DNA of 64,000 nucleotides from Callipepla californica brunnescens (lineage: Eukaryota; Chordata; Aves; Galliformes; Odontophoridae), in assembly GCA_023055505.1 (NCBI GenBank), contig JALIRH010000044.1:3348001-3412000 (forward strand). Reading direction: 5' to 3'. Position 1 is the stretch's first letter, and the number at the start of each line of letters is the position of its first letter. Positions 11,331 through 24,330 of this stretch are shown piece by piece. Made by a program: the position numbers and the translations under genes. Under the pieces are notes generated by a model. That model did not search any database, was not told where the DNA came from, and worked only from the letters and a program-made list of their open reading frames with translations.

Positions 11331-14300
11331 TGGGACCAATCAAGAAGTCCCTATTAAGCTATGATTCAGTTACTAGCTGAGTTGGAAGCCCCTGTCCTTA
11401 TCATTTGTCACTACTGTCCAGTGCAGTCATGAGAATTTTGCTGAGCTTTTACACGTGAAATCACTGCCATCCCAGTCTTGGTCCTCTATACTGCATTTTT
11501 TGAACTATGTGAGAATTGCTAGATGTCAGCCCTGGAAGAGTCCCTGGAACTCTGCTGTTTCTGGTTCTTGCTCTGGATTTCCACACACTTTTCTTTCACC
11601 TTTTCACAAACAGTAATAAGTCTGGAAGGGCAAGTAAAAAACATGCATAATTATTTCTTAGAGGGAACTCTCAAAGGAATCAGGGACATATTTTTCTTCA
11701 TAGAAGCTTGAAAAACTAGGAGAAAGCAGCATTGTATGGACCGCCCTGGTGTGCTCCACAGGGTAGAGAGCCTACAGAGGGGGGTGGTTTCTGTATTACA
11801 TCGTCAGTGGAAACCACTGCTTAGCAGCCTTGCTCCAGCTCCTGTGTCCCACTTCTGCTCACCTTGGTGATTGTGCAGTGTCTGTGTGCTTGTTACGTGC
11901 CTGGAAAGTGCTGAGGTCACACTCACTTCCCACTGCCTCTCTGATTTCAGCTTTCAGCTCACTTAAAACCCCACAGCTGTGTCATGTAGCATGTGTTCCT
12001 TAATTTGAAAATTAACTTCTCGGGGACAAAAGGTGAAGTAAAGTAAAGAAGTAGGACAAGGAAAGGCAAAGGAAATTGCTGAGCTTGACCACGTTTTATT
12101 AACTTTGGTGCTGTCTCTCTTTTGGCTGGCCAAATAATTGTCAAGGCTGTTTCAAATCCTGCAGTGAGGTTTGGGAAGACTGGAATGATATGCACTTGTC
12201 ACAACTCAACCAGTCATCTCAAGGTTCCCAAGGACTGAACTCTTAGCCAGCAGGCCCTTCATGACTCCCCTAATAAAACCCATAATTAGAATTACGGAGA
12301 GTGACAGCTATGAAAAAATAAACAGCAACAAAGATTAAAGACACCAAAGCTGCCCAACCAATGGAAGCTGAGGTTTATGTACTCAGACTTCTTAGAGCTC
12401 CCCTGTGGTCTTCTGGCAATTTGATTTAATTCAGTCTGTCCCTCCAACAAATAATCTTTAATTTAAAGGAAAAAAGCAACCTGTTGAAACAACCCAAACA
12501 CTTGCGTTTGTCCAGTATTGAGGTTTAGTTGATTACAACTCTCCTGCTTCCAGGAAATCTTAAAGCTTTAGAAGTCAGTTAACTGGACGGGATCTGTGCA
12601 TTCCTCACTATTGCAGGAGCTTTTCCCTTCATTTGTAACACAATAGGGCTCTCTGCTTCCCGTTATAGTCAGCTCGGAAGGTGAGAGTCCACTCTCCCTT
12701 AGGGAACAAATATAACCTTATGTGCAGCCAATGCATATACCTAACATACATGTAAGGGAGGACAATTATTCCTGGTCCTTTCCCCAGCACCACTAAGGAA
12801 GTCAGAGAAGGATGTATACACACAATTTCATTCCTAACAGAGGAGAAATTACTGTTTTTTTAACTAGTATATGTGGGTCAGCTGGCAATGTTGTTTGGCT
12901 CTGGCACTCAATTTTTTTGAGCACTAAGGCTTACCATTCTATCTCTATACACCCTGTGACTAGACAAATCATCTGACTGCACAAAGGATTTCTCATTTGC
13001 TATTTTTTGTAGCAAATTTTTGCCTTTTGACTGCCACTTGTCATCTCACTTCTCTGTAGACGTGTCCACCAAGTAGAGATTTCTGCCCATCTATCTTGAT
13101 TGTCCCATGGGGAATTTGGGAAGCTAGATGTGAAAATCCTGGCTTCCTTCTGTAGCCCTTCAGGGCTTGAGCTCTAACTCACCTTTTTTCACACTAAGTC
13201 TACACCAATGTCAGCATGGAGATAGGCACTGTCTATGAGTCCCTCATGCCTGCCGAAGCATTGACCTCCTCAGCACCAGTAGTGCTGGGCCACTGTTACT
13301 CACAGATAAGATCTGTGAGCTGAAGACTACCTTTTAGTCTGTGCTACCTTAAGCTTTTGAGTTACCAAATTTCCTTCTCAGATACGTTCTCTCACACTCA
13401 CAGAAGTTGCAGAAAGATTAGCAGGTGCAGGTCTAGACACCAGCACTTACTGCACTAGCTTTATGTTTTCATGGAGAAAAATGCATGCTGACTTTTACCT
13501 TCCCACACATTAACCGAAAAATACTTGTCATTCAAAGCTGGAACAGAAAGTTTCTTCTATACGCACTCCCCCACATCCTCCTCCTTTAGGTTTTGAAACA
13601 CCCATCAGTGCACTATTCTCTGAAGATATCAAAAATTCCTGGCCTATTTGGAAAGCAGTGTCAAAGGCTCCTTGTTTTTTGTACTAATAGCTTTGGAGAA
13701 GGGGCTATCAGTGCAGTGAATCTGAAGAAGGAAATACAAGTGAAAAGCTCAATTTATTTCCAGAACAGAAATGCATGTTATGTGTGAACTTCCATCAAAA
13801 TGGTAGGGTTTAATTGTTTATTTACTTTATGATATATTATAGAATATAAATTTGTATATATATATGCCTTTCCTGCAGAGAAAATTCTCCCCACTCTCCC
13901 CTTTGTCTTTCTTCCCTATACCTAAGGTGTTTTCAGGAGCATGGTTGTGGAGTCTTAATTCTAGGTGAGATTAGTTGTTTTTTTGTTTGTTTTTTTTTTT
14001 TTCCACAAGGTCCTTCTCTTCTTTTTCATGCCACTTCCTCTCTCTTGATGTGTGTTTTGTTTTGTTTTTTTTTTCTCCGTAAAAATCAACAAAAAGACAA
14101 TATAAAAAGATATTCATTTCCTGGCATTCTATATAAGTTATATGGAACATACTTTCTTGCTTTCTAGATAATTTGGCAGTACTCAGATGACATGTTGCCA
14201 GTACACCAGCATATGCATGTAACTGTTCTTTACGTAGGAGTCCCAGACCCTGTGTGTGGTCAGATCCAGGGCAACATAGATATAGCGATGGCTCTTAGGA

Positions 14301-15839
14301 TCCTCACCATTCTTTGATTCATAGAAATTTATCCTTCTGATCTGTTTGGTAAATGTTTCATATAAACACATTTCAGCTTCTGATCTGCTTGTGAGCAAAT
14401 TGCATTGACCTGGTTTTGGTTTTTTTTCATATACCACCAGTCTTCTGAATCATGGAGCACTATGCTAACTACAGAGGGTGGAAATCAAGAAGAAAACTTC
14501 TGAGAAAAGCTACCAAACCTTGTTTGTTTGGACATCCTTAAAAAACAAGGCTACGCTTCAAAAAAAAAAAAAAATTTTTCTTGTTTTACCAGAAAAACAG
14601 AAGTTAGGTGTTTATAGGTCTACCAAAGCACCTTCAGCAGCACAGTGACTGCAGTGGTTTGCTGGGACATTGATTTAATATATAAAATAACTCTATAAAC
14701 CAACTCCATTTCCTAAAACACCTGCTACTGGCTGCTTCCAATTCAAGTTTTGGCAGGATTAATTCTTGCCTAGAACAGAGATCTAGTGAGTCATAGAGAT
14801 AACAGCCCAAAGCAGTAGGCTGAGGATTAAAGGGAGAAATCAACCGACATCATATCAAAAGCTCACATTTAAGTCAAAACTGGTGGGCTGCATGCCCTTT
14901 GGAAGTAATTATCGTGTAGTTACTGGCAAGGCACTAAAGCAAACACCTTATGTTCTTCAGTTTGTTTCTATCAGGAAAACAACCAGAAGTGGAATGAGTT
15001 TCAGTTGTTCCAAGTCACATCTCTTCTTTTAGATTAAAATGCAGTAAAAAGTGGAACAAGTCATTTTTCAGCTCTTTGAAGGCTGCTCCATGCAGCAGGA
15101 AACAATGCCAATGTTTTGAGGCAACATTACAACTATCAAGTCTCTCACTATAGTAAGAACTTGCATGCAAGTGTCATTTTACGTTCCCTTTATATATAAT
15201 CTCCCTAACACCTAATCAATTCAGTTGTCATCTCAACATAATTTGTATAATCTCCTACTACTTACTGGTGGGTGGGAAGGACTATAATTTTTGGGAATGG
15301 CTTCTTAGGCCATTAGAGCACATATCAACTGGTAGCATTTAGAGACTATTGCAATCATTCTTTATGAATTCCACGCTAATTGCTGGGTTTGCCATAGACC
15401 ATGCTACATGCCAACAGTTCCCTATAATAGGCTTCTTCACATGAGGAGTGAAAGAGATCTGGCAGTAAGTGGTAGTAGTGTCAGTGGCTTTCCTGAGTAA
15501 TTTCCTGAGTTCTTACAGAAAATGAACCGTAAGACTGCTGCTTTAAAGTTCAAGAGATATAATCAGGCACAGATGTGAAACAAGGGCAGCTCTTTGTGCT
15601 CAGTGAAATGAATATATCATTTTGAAGACACTCCTCCACTGGCAGCTAATTAGTCTCAATAAAAGTGGGAAATTGGGTGTGTGCTATTTGTCAGGACACT
15701 GAAAAGTCAATAATTCCCTAGAACGCAGGGAAGAAAACCCTCTGCTCAACCCACCTGTGCTGCTGTGGAGACAAAACTGCGCAATTTGAAATTACTATTT
15801 TAAAGGTGTTCTATCAAAAACAACTGTCTAATTACAAGG
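11331..15839. other. Intergenic; simple repeats only
   Basis: No coding exon recognised. Contains a (TA)n stretch at about 13,845-13,866 and T-rich stretches at about 13,978-14,002 and 14,055-14,075. The minus-strand frame at 14,183-14,437 has no family features. Confidence 0.55.
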
Positions 15840-16219
15840 TTTATGAGGAGAGGCTGAAGGAGCTGGAATTGTTTAGCCTGGAGGAGTGGAGGCTCAGGGG
15901 TGACCTTATCACTCTCTAGAACTACCTGAAAGGAGGCTGTGATGAGGTGGGGGTTGGCCTCTTTTCTCATGCAACTAGCAATAGGACTAAAAGATGTGGT
16001 CTCTAACTGTGCCAGGGTAGGTGTTAGGAAATGCTTCCTGGAGTTGCAGCCATTGGAAATGGACTTCCCAGGAAGATGGTGGAGTCCCTATCCCTGGAGG
16101 TGTTCAAGGAGTGCTTAGATGTTGTACTGAGGAACACAATTTAGTGGGAAATATTTGTGGTAGGTGGATGATTGGACTGGATAATCTTAGAGGTCTTTTC
16201 CAACCTTGGTGATTTTATG
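15840..16219 (+). repeat. CR1 LINE 3' fragment, about 380 bp
   Basis: It begins 'ttatgaggagaggctgaagg', 'ttgtttagcctggaggagtg', passes through 'gaactacctgaaaggaggct' and ends with 'gattggactggataatctta' and 'ttttccaaccttggtgattt'. This is the classic CR1 3' region in plus orientation, 5'-truncated and moderately diverged. Confidence 0.92.
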
Positions 16220-17017
16220 AATGCTCTCCGCAGCTATTTCTACTACTCTTAGAATCTGGCCCTCTCTGGCCACTAAATACAGCCCAGTCCTGCTGCTACT
16301 TCCTGTGTGGGTTTTCTATGGCCAACCTAGCTGAGATAAGAAAGCTCAGTCCAAAGTTTTCTGAAAAGACATCTCCATCTCTCCAAGAGTTTAAAAAAAA
16401 AGAAAAATCTCCTCCAAAGATTGAGTGCCATGTTCAGCAACACCATCCTAACGGGGTCTTCCTCCGGAGTCAGCTGAGTACTGCTGCTTGTCTTGATTAA
16501 ATACGAGATAGATTTTCTTCAGAAAATCTAGGGTTTGAAGGAGAAAGAAAAAAGGAAAGGACAGGTTAGGTCTCTTTGATGTTTATAGTGGACCAACAAT
16601 GTTCTCTCTCCAGTTACATATGTAGAGTTTCTGTTAATCTTTTCAACAAACCTGACAGCAATACTGTAAAGCAAATGGAGACTTAAAAGATGAAAGACTG
16701 CGAGTTGAGCCACGGTGAAAAGACTTTCACATCGCACATTTGAACATGCATTTCAGCCCATTCCACTAGCATGCACCAGTAAAGGCCAGGAACTAATAAT
16801 CTTCATTCAAGCTGGCTGTTCTCCAACGGAAGCCACCTGGAAGAGTAGCAAAGTAGAAGCCCACGCTGAATATGCAGCATTATACCTGGGAGACCTCTGC
16901 TGTCATAAAATGCTGTGTATGGCCCCAAAGTGTCTGCAAGCAATTCAAGTGTTGATCACAAACATATAGTGAATCAGAAATTAAATTCTATGATTTTGGA
17001 TACAATGCTAATGTATA
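16220..17017. other. Intergenic, nothing recognised
   Basis: No repeat or coding signal that I can identify between the two CR1 fragments. Confidence 0.55.
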
Positions 17018-17192
17018 TTAGGAAAAACTTCTCAGAAAGAATGATAATGCATTGGAAGGGCTAGTGGAGTAACTGTCCCTGGAGGCATTTAAGATAAGGA
17101 TACATGAGGGACACAGCTTAGAGCAGTCTCAGACGTGGGTTGGTAGTTGGACAGCATTATCTTAGTGGTCTTTCCAATCTTTGATTCTGTAG
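17018..17192 (+). repeat. CR1 LINE 3' terminal fragment
   Basis: 'attaggaaaaacttctcaga', 'taactgtccctggaggcatt' and 'tggtagttggacagcattat', then 'ggtctttccaatctttgatt', match the order of CR1 3' landmarks. It is old, with many substitutions. Confidence 0.82.
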
Positions 17193-20100
17193 CTGTAGCA
17201 GTAAGAGTCACTGTGGTTGGGGCTTTGAGCTCCTCTATCTGGGGACTTAAGAAAAGCTTTGCTTTTGAAGAGTAGATGGACAAGAAAATATCAGGAGGAC
17301 CTGGGTCTCTTAGCTGATCTCATGCTGCATCAGGGTAGAAGGAAAATATTTTTTCCCACACTAATTTGATTTGAGTAGAAATTCAGTAATCTGAAATGAA
17401 ATCACTGGAGTGGCATGGGTACTGAGTGGCAGTGGATAGTAATGGAGATACAGAGCACCCTTCTGCATCTAAGTAAAAAAAAATTAAGGTAGTTAGATTC
17501 AGTATATATAGTTATTAAAAGAAAAAATATTGTATGTTCTCCATAATTACCATGTGTAGAGCAGAAAACAGAAAAAATTTGAGGAAATATCTGGGAAGAG
17601 CACATATAAATACAAATACATAACATTTCAAAAATAATGGATTTGTACTTAGGGAGCAGACTGAGCTTACATGTTTTGGTCTTGTTCAGCAAGTATATTT
17701 TTTTTCTGCAGCATTTCTAACCCTCCTCTTTGTAAGGGGGCTTGTAAGTGCAGGGTAGGATTTTTTTGGTGGCTTTTCTATTCACCAAGGCAAGATACTG
17801 TTCAAGAACAGCACCCTGACAGTTGAATGTTTTCACTGCAGGGAAAAATAAGATCAGAAGTTGCTGGCCTCCCCTTTACTCAGTGCTGCACTCTCCAGAG
17901 AGGCTAGAAGCAAGCAAGGATCAGAAGAGAGGAGGTGCGGTCATTGCAGGTCACGGGTGTGCTTGGTTTCTGGCTTCCTCCCAAAGTAATACCTTTTCTT
18001 GGACGAGAGTTTATTTTGCATTCTGAAAATATCCTCAACAACACCATTTCCTTTTTAGAGTTATTTTTTGCACAGCCCTTTGGGAAACACTGTAGCATGC
18101 TAGCCAGCATGTGTGCGTGAGTGCGTGCATGGCTGGGTCTCACATCACTGCCAGGACAGCCACAGAGCTTTCCCAACAGCTTCCGATCTCTGTAACCACT
18201 ATTAAGTCTTGAGAGGTTGCCCATTGCCTAGGCAGCTGCAGACACTGCAACTGGTAACAGTGATGACTTCTGGTTTAGCAGACCTAGGCCTAAGTTGTCT
18301 TGCTCTCTAACTCAAAACTGCAGGTGTTTTCTTTTTCAGACACCACGCATAGCTCAGTACACTGTAAATGTAAATCAAGCAGGGTACCTGTTCTAGTGAT
18401 TGAAAAAAAGCAGCCACACTGCCAGTACCCTGCTGATACTTAGGGAAGGCGTATCTTGCTTCTCTGCGTTGCTGTGTGATTGTAGAGACAGTGTATATGA
18501 AGAGGAACAGCCTTCTCGCTGAGGTCAAACCACAGATATCCTGCAGGGAGTTGCAGAGCTATGTTCCAGTCTGACATCCTTGATATAGAAGCTGCAGCTC
18601 TAATGTCATAATTCTACTCATGTTCAAGCAGATCCAGTTTGCACCAGGTGTGATAATTGGAGCCCCATGCTTTCCATTCCAGTTCAGAGAGCAGGCTTTA
18701 GTAAATAGTTTCAAATCTTACAGGTCACAGGTGACCACTCCTTCAATTTAGGAAACCGTAGAGTGGGTAGATGAAGTAGGGTAAATAGAATTTCAGAAAA
18801 GCAGCCTTCAAGGACTGCTGCAGAATCTGTGATCCACTGAGCTTTCTGAACTGAAACCATCCTGAAACAACACAATACGCATCTTGGGGGAAAAGTTTTC
18901 CGCCACCAAGCAGGCTGTAAATACTGTGACTCTCTCAGTTCCCACCTGCCCTATCAGCATCCACACTGCTGTAGAGGGAGCCAGGGAGTGATCATTACAT
19001 GACAGTAAGTTGTCACACTTCTGCTCATGGACCCTCCTGCAATGGCTGGCATTTCTAAATATTTGAAGAATGGTGAAGTCCTCCTTCTTGATATCTATTT
19101 CTTTATTAATTTCTTTATTCATATACCCAAATGTACAGTAGAAGGTGGCCTTAATTCAGCGCTTTCCCATAGCACTCTCAAAGCTTCTCTGTCCAAATTT
19201 AGTTTCTTCTTGTTAAATAGATGCAATGTGCAACTGCTTTATGCTTCAGTAAAGGTTTAATTTTCCAGAAATAGAGATTGTCAGATTACTCTCCAGATTA
19301 TACCAGATATATAATAATGCAATGCTAAATGGCTTAGTGATCTGGAAGAAAGCAAGCTTTGCTTAACCACTGTTTTTGCAAGTCGGCCAAAATCTCTAAT
19401 TCACTCAAATAACTGGCAGATAAATGGAGTATAGCAGCCAAGTAATTCTGCCCATTCCCACCTGAGAAGTGAAAAAAAAAAAAAAGAAAAAAGAAAAAAA
19501 AACACGGTATGAATCTGTAGGTAGCAATAAATCCACATTGTGTGCTGATACAAGATCTGAGCCAGCAGAGTCCATGGGTGAACAGGAACACTCTATGCTG
19601 GATAGAATTCACCAGGGCAATCTGTGGTTGGGCTGACAGGTCAAGTAGTTACAACCCTACCCTCAGGAAAGAGTAGGTGGCAGAAAATAAAACAACAGCC
19701 TTAAAGAGCTTGTTTCACACACTTGCCTTTATATGGCTGCTATCAAGGTAGAGTTGCATAGCTTCCTCAGCTGGACTGTGTGCACTGTCGCATGAAGTTC
19801 TGTCAAATCTGAGCTTTGTGGAAAGAAGGATATGTCTCCATGCCCCACAACTAGCTTCCAGTGATAGAAGCTTTTAGACTTTTTGAATTATGCATGAGAA
19901 AGAAATAGGACAGCGAAAAATAAAACCACCCTGGTTTTAGTGAAGCTTCTTTCTTATGGCTACCACCCACTCAGCTTCAGGGAAACAAATATTTGCAAAG
20001 TGGACGCACAGCCTCCAGTACCCAGACACTGATGGGGTGTGCTGGGATGCATAAAACTTTCTGACAAAGAACAGCAGCACCAGCAAGCATGCAAGGTAAC

Positions 20101-22363
20101 AGCGAAAATACACTGAACTAAGTGCTTGTTGTATGTGCTATTAAGACAAACAGGGCTGGGGTTCCCTTTCTGGCACTGATCCAACACTTAGAAAAATGCT
20201 GTTGTTAGATGCAACCCCAAGACAGCTGTTAACACCATCTAGCTTCTGGTCTTACACACTGCTGCTAACATCTGCCTCTGAACAGACTCTGGTGTATCTA
20301 GATACTGACCAACTTTCTGTCTCAGACCAACTGCAGTTACAGTTAACAGACAACAATGTGTCTACTGTGTTAAGAGCAAAGTTTGCCATAACCAGGGCTC
20401 CATACTTCAGATTCTTTCAGGACAGAAAGAAGACTGATGTTTCCTACCATGGAAATCACAACACAAACAAGGCATAACACTGAAGAGAATTTCCTCTCCT
20501 TAATCATCTTGTATTCTTGATCTTTGAATAATTCCAGTTACCTCTAGGGTATTAGTAGGGAACTGGGTGTATGTGAATCTTTTGGGCAGGTAACCAGGTA
20601 GACCAACATCCTGGGGCAAAAAAGCAAGAGGATCTATTTGATATCAGTGTGATCTGCAAGCAAATGAATGGAAACTAGGGTACTCATCTGTGTTTCTCTT
20701 CTGAACTTTTCAGTTGACATAGACTAGAATTTTCAGTTGACATAGACTAGAAGAACCACAAACAAAATCTTGTAAAGCCCAAGATAGCCTTGATAAGCAT
20801 TTTTCTTTTTAGGCATTGAGCTGAAAATAAGTAAATACATGCAACTGTGTGCTGTTCTGGCAACCTCAGAACACTCTCTAGAGAAGCCCATTACAGAGAA
20901 ACAATGGCACAATCCAGCCATCTTTATTTGCACCCACACTTGCTGATCAAAGCAATGCTTCTCCTTGTTCTCAGCAGTTTTCACACTAGCAGGACAAAGC
21001 GTCATGGATTTGATGCACACTCTCAACATGTTATTGCTTGTTTTGATGAAAAATCTTCAGACACTTTCTAAATAGGTTGCAATTCTGTTCTCTCTGCATC
21101 TGGTTTACGCTTGCTTTCAATCCAACAGATTTCAAGCTAAACCTCCTGGTTATTAACTGGAACAAATTGCTCTTGTGTTACTTTCAGTTCGCTAATCAGA
21201 GGGAGATTTCATACCCATAAAAATGCATTAGATTGTTGTGATAATTCTTCTGGGGAAGGGAATTCAACATGAAATTTCTGCTAGCTTTAACACAGATACT
21301 TTTTCTTGAGCTAACGTGGGAGGATATGCTCCTCACCTCCACTAGAGTGACTCAGGCCAGTGCTGTCCACATAAACCACCAAGAGACCATGAGAAAACCT
21401 CCTGTCATACTTCCTAGCTTTGCATTAAACAGGTTCTTCTGACAAGGAAAAGTAAAGGAAGGAAGTTGCAGCTCACATGCCCTTGATCATAAGTAAATCA
21501 AGAGGTAGCTGGGAAGTTATTCTCAGCTATAGCATTTGCAGAGCATTGTCTTTGATGCAGCACATCTCTCCCTGTGATATACTGCCTTCCTGTAGAGTCC
21601 TTTAAAGTACTGCTTTCCTGATAGCAATGTACACAGACAGCAGGTAGCTATTTGAAGCACGTATTGTTATGTTTAACTCTGGGGAGGCAACAAAACTTAT
21701 GCCTGCACTGTGTTATGTAGCCATATGTATGAGAGGAGCCCAGAGACTGCTCCTGTAGTGCTCAGGTGGAATTTTGCTGTCAAATTCTGGGTGAGCACAG
21801 TAAGGTTCCTTGAAGCTCCAGCTGCACATCCCTGAGCAGCTGAACTGAATTCCAGACTCGCTGTTGCTAAAAGGGTTAAAGGGTCTTTCTGGACTTCCCT
21901 CAGAAAATTTTCACCTAGGCTGTTGAACTGAATGTTGTTGCTGATGCACCCAGCAAACAGCTGAGTTGGTAGTAAAAAGAAGATAGGATGTCATAACTGG
22001 GCGCAAGAGCAATAGACACACAATACTAAATGTTAACCAAAATACTTTTGGAGGGGGCATCATAATATCCGTTAAAGTGAGGAACAGTTACGTTGAAGCC
22101 ACATTGCAGTGTAATCTCAGACTGCTGAATTAAAAAAAAAAATAGAAAAGGCACATACTGTGGCAAAGTACTGCTTGTATTCATTATTAGGCTGGATAGC
22201 TGGGTGGCTATGGGACAGACCAGAACAGCTTGCTGATCTATCAAGTCTATATCTAGCTGACCTACCTCAGCCACCGCTCCCATAAGGAGGGGGAACTTCT
22301 ACCTCAAATACAAGGTCCAAAGTGCAAGGAAGGAACTATTTCTGTTTTGATTTACCTACCACC
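17193..22363. other. Intergenic; short tandem duplication and A-rich tract
   Basis: No gene supported. An A-rich tract occurs at about 19,471-19,502. A perfect 23-bp tandem duplication occurs at 20,707-20,752 and is listed separately. Confidence 0.55.
20707..20752. repeat. Perfect 23-bp tandem duplication
   Basis: The 23-base unit starting TTTTCAGTTGACATAGACTA occurs twice head-to-tail without a mismatch (20,707-20,729 and 20,730-20,752). Perfect identity suggests a recent slippage duplication. Confidence 0.95.
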
Positions 22364-22700
22364 TGTTGTATGATTTAGTCACAATCTGATAATCTAAAGC
22401 CATCAGTAAGTTTAAGAGCATGCTTTGTTCTTATTTGGCACTGTATTTAAGAATGTGCTCTGTTCCTGATTGGTAGTGTAATGCCATTGGGCTGTCATTT
22501 AAGTATTAAAAGTTGTCAGGCTGCCAGCAGCAGCCTGTACGTGGGGGACAGTGTTTTTTGTTTAACCACTGTTTAAATAAAATGGAAATGGAAAAAGATC
22601 TGCCTAATTAATCAGGCCAGGTCCGCTCTGAAGAGAGCTGTTTGGAGTTCTGTAATTGGGTAGTTCAACCCAGTTCGGAAACAAAATTAACAGAGTCAAC
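22364..22700 (+). mobile_element. Probable solo LTR with duplicated U3 unit
   Basis: The block has an LTR-like plan: a 5' TGTTGTATG start, a U3 with a 35-bp imperfect tandem repeat (22,414-22,448 and 22,449-22,483) containing ATTGG elements, a TATA-like TATTAAAAG at 22,504-22,512, a poly(A) signal AATAAA at 22,576-22,581, and an end near 22,692 (AATTAACA). That gives terminal TG and CA. No retroviral coding region adjoins it, so a solo LTR is inferred. Target-site duplications are not evident and the family is not assigned. Confidence 0.5.
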
Positions 22701-22765
22701 AACATGAAAGCACTTATTTCAAACTATTCCCAAACTTCCAATTCAAGCCAGAAAATCAGGTAGAG

Positions 22766-22781
22766 AGCACCATCTATTGGC
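22766..22781 (-). promoter_or_regulatory. CTCF-like motif (minus strand)
   Basis: The minus strand reads CCAATAGATGGTGCT, matching the CTCF core at most positions with two deviations. Weak on its own. Confidence 0.3.
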
Positions 22782-24235
22782 CTTAAAAGTGACTGTTATG
22801 CCTTTTTCCTTCATATAACTCAGAGCCAAAGGTACCTCCATCACCTGAAGGTGTCCCTCAGGCAGTTTTCCAGCTCTGTGCTGCCATGTGATGCAGCTTT
22901 GCAGGCAGCAAGTAGGCTGAAGGTCCACCACAGCTATAGGCCTGTGCAGAGGAGCTCATTTACACTCAGGGAAGAGATTTTGGCTTCCACGTATTTGACC
23001 CCAAGGGTCTGAGAGGGGAACTGTTGAGGCCATGCAATTCTAGGGGTTCATTTCTATGTTACTATCACTTCTACTGATAGTACAAGGTTTATTGACTTCA
23101 TGGCACAACCAAGCTGCTGGCATTTTCTGGCATTAGGCAGCTGCTGAACACTCACCCAAGGGTCTATCCCAGCAAGCATCCCAGACCAGTACAGTGATGT
23201 CAAATTGCCACCTGATCACTGTCTGTGCATGACATTGAGCCAATTAATCAGCCCTCTGTGTCCTTCTTCCCCCATGCGCACAGCAGCATTTTCCTACATC
23301 TCAGAACAGAACAGGGAAGTGCAAACTGTTACATCTGTATTTTTTGACACCCTATGAATGCCCCATAGGATGGATGGCTTTTCTGGAAAGTTTATTTTTG
23401 ATCCCAGAATTCTGTTTCTAAGGATTCCTACTCCTAACTGGTCTTGTCTTTAGACTACCTCTATTCAGATGCCTAATTTTAGATTTCAAACATTGGTCTA
23501 CGAATCCTACTTTTAACTGTGAAACACAGTACCTTTAGGAACACTTTCATTAGGGCATGCTAACAATTTTAGCCATGAAAGCAGGAAATAAATATGAATT
23601 AGTCTTTCACTATATTTTACCTAATTGCAAATTGAGTTTATTAATTGTGGTATGAAGGCATGATAAGGAAATTACTACTGTCTTGTACCCAGGGAGGCAG
23701 CCCCAGGCCATGTCCAGAGATGTAAGCTGGTGCCTTACTCAGCAGCACTGGCACTCTCCCTGCAATAGCTCTGTAGAAGCCAAATAGGACAAAAGGACTC
23801 CTTCAGCCTCCAGCTCCAACAAGATCAGAAGGACCTGGCTGTGGTACAAATACAACAGGGTAGCAGAGCCCTGGAGCAAAGGCACCGCAGGCGGCCTGAG
23901 TTCAGTGTTCCAAAGTGACAGCCTGGGTTCAGATGCTGAACACCTCCAGCAGGGCTCGTAAACTCCCCAGGCAGTGAGTCAGAGGGATGCTCCATACCAC
24001 ATGCATGTCTCTTTGGAGCACTTCCAGCTCCAGTAGTTTTCCAGAGACTTTTTGCAGAAGCAGTACAGAATAGAGTAGGATAAATAAAACATATCTGTGA
24101 TTTTAAATGTCAATCCATACTTTGTTTCGGTTTGAACTAGAATGAAAGTTTCCTAAGAAGCAGAAATGCTGTTCTGGTCAAAAGTGAGTGTTTCATACAT
24201 ATCTTTTTGAGAAATAAATCTATTAGGGCTTTGTT

Positions 24236-24330
24236 TGTTCTTTTTTTCTTTTTGTCTTTTTTTTTTCTTTTTCTTTTTTTCTTCTTCTTTTTTTAATTAT
24301 TATTTTTTTATTATTATTTTTATTATTTGC
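24236..24330. repeat. T-rich low-complexity block
   Basis: About 95 bases consist almost entirely of T with scattered C, turning into TTATTATTT-like repeats. The frame passing through it (24,235-24,447 plus) is an artefact encoding mostly Phe and Ile. Confidence 0.92.

Noticed and set aside
13265..13295. RE1/NRSE silencer (expected near the cholinergic locus) at 'cctcagcaccagtagtgctg'
   Set aside because: Only the TCAGCACC half is present; the GGACAGCGCC half is missing.
14183..14437. Minus-strand 84-residue frame as a CHAT or other exon
   Set aside because: No match to choline acetyltransferase sequence that I can recognise, and no splice-site pattern with other candidate exons.
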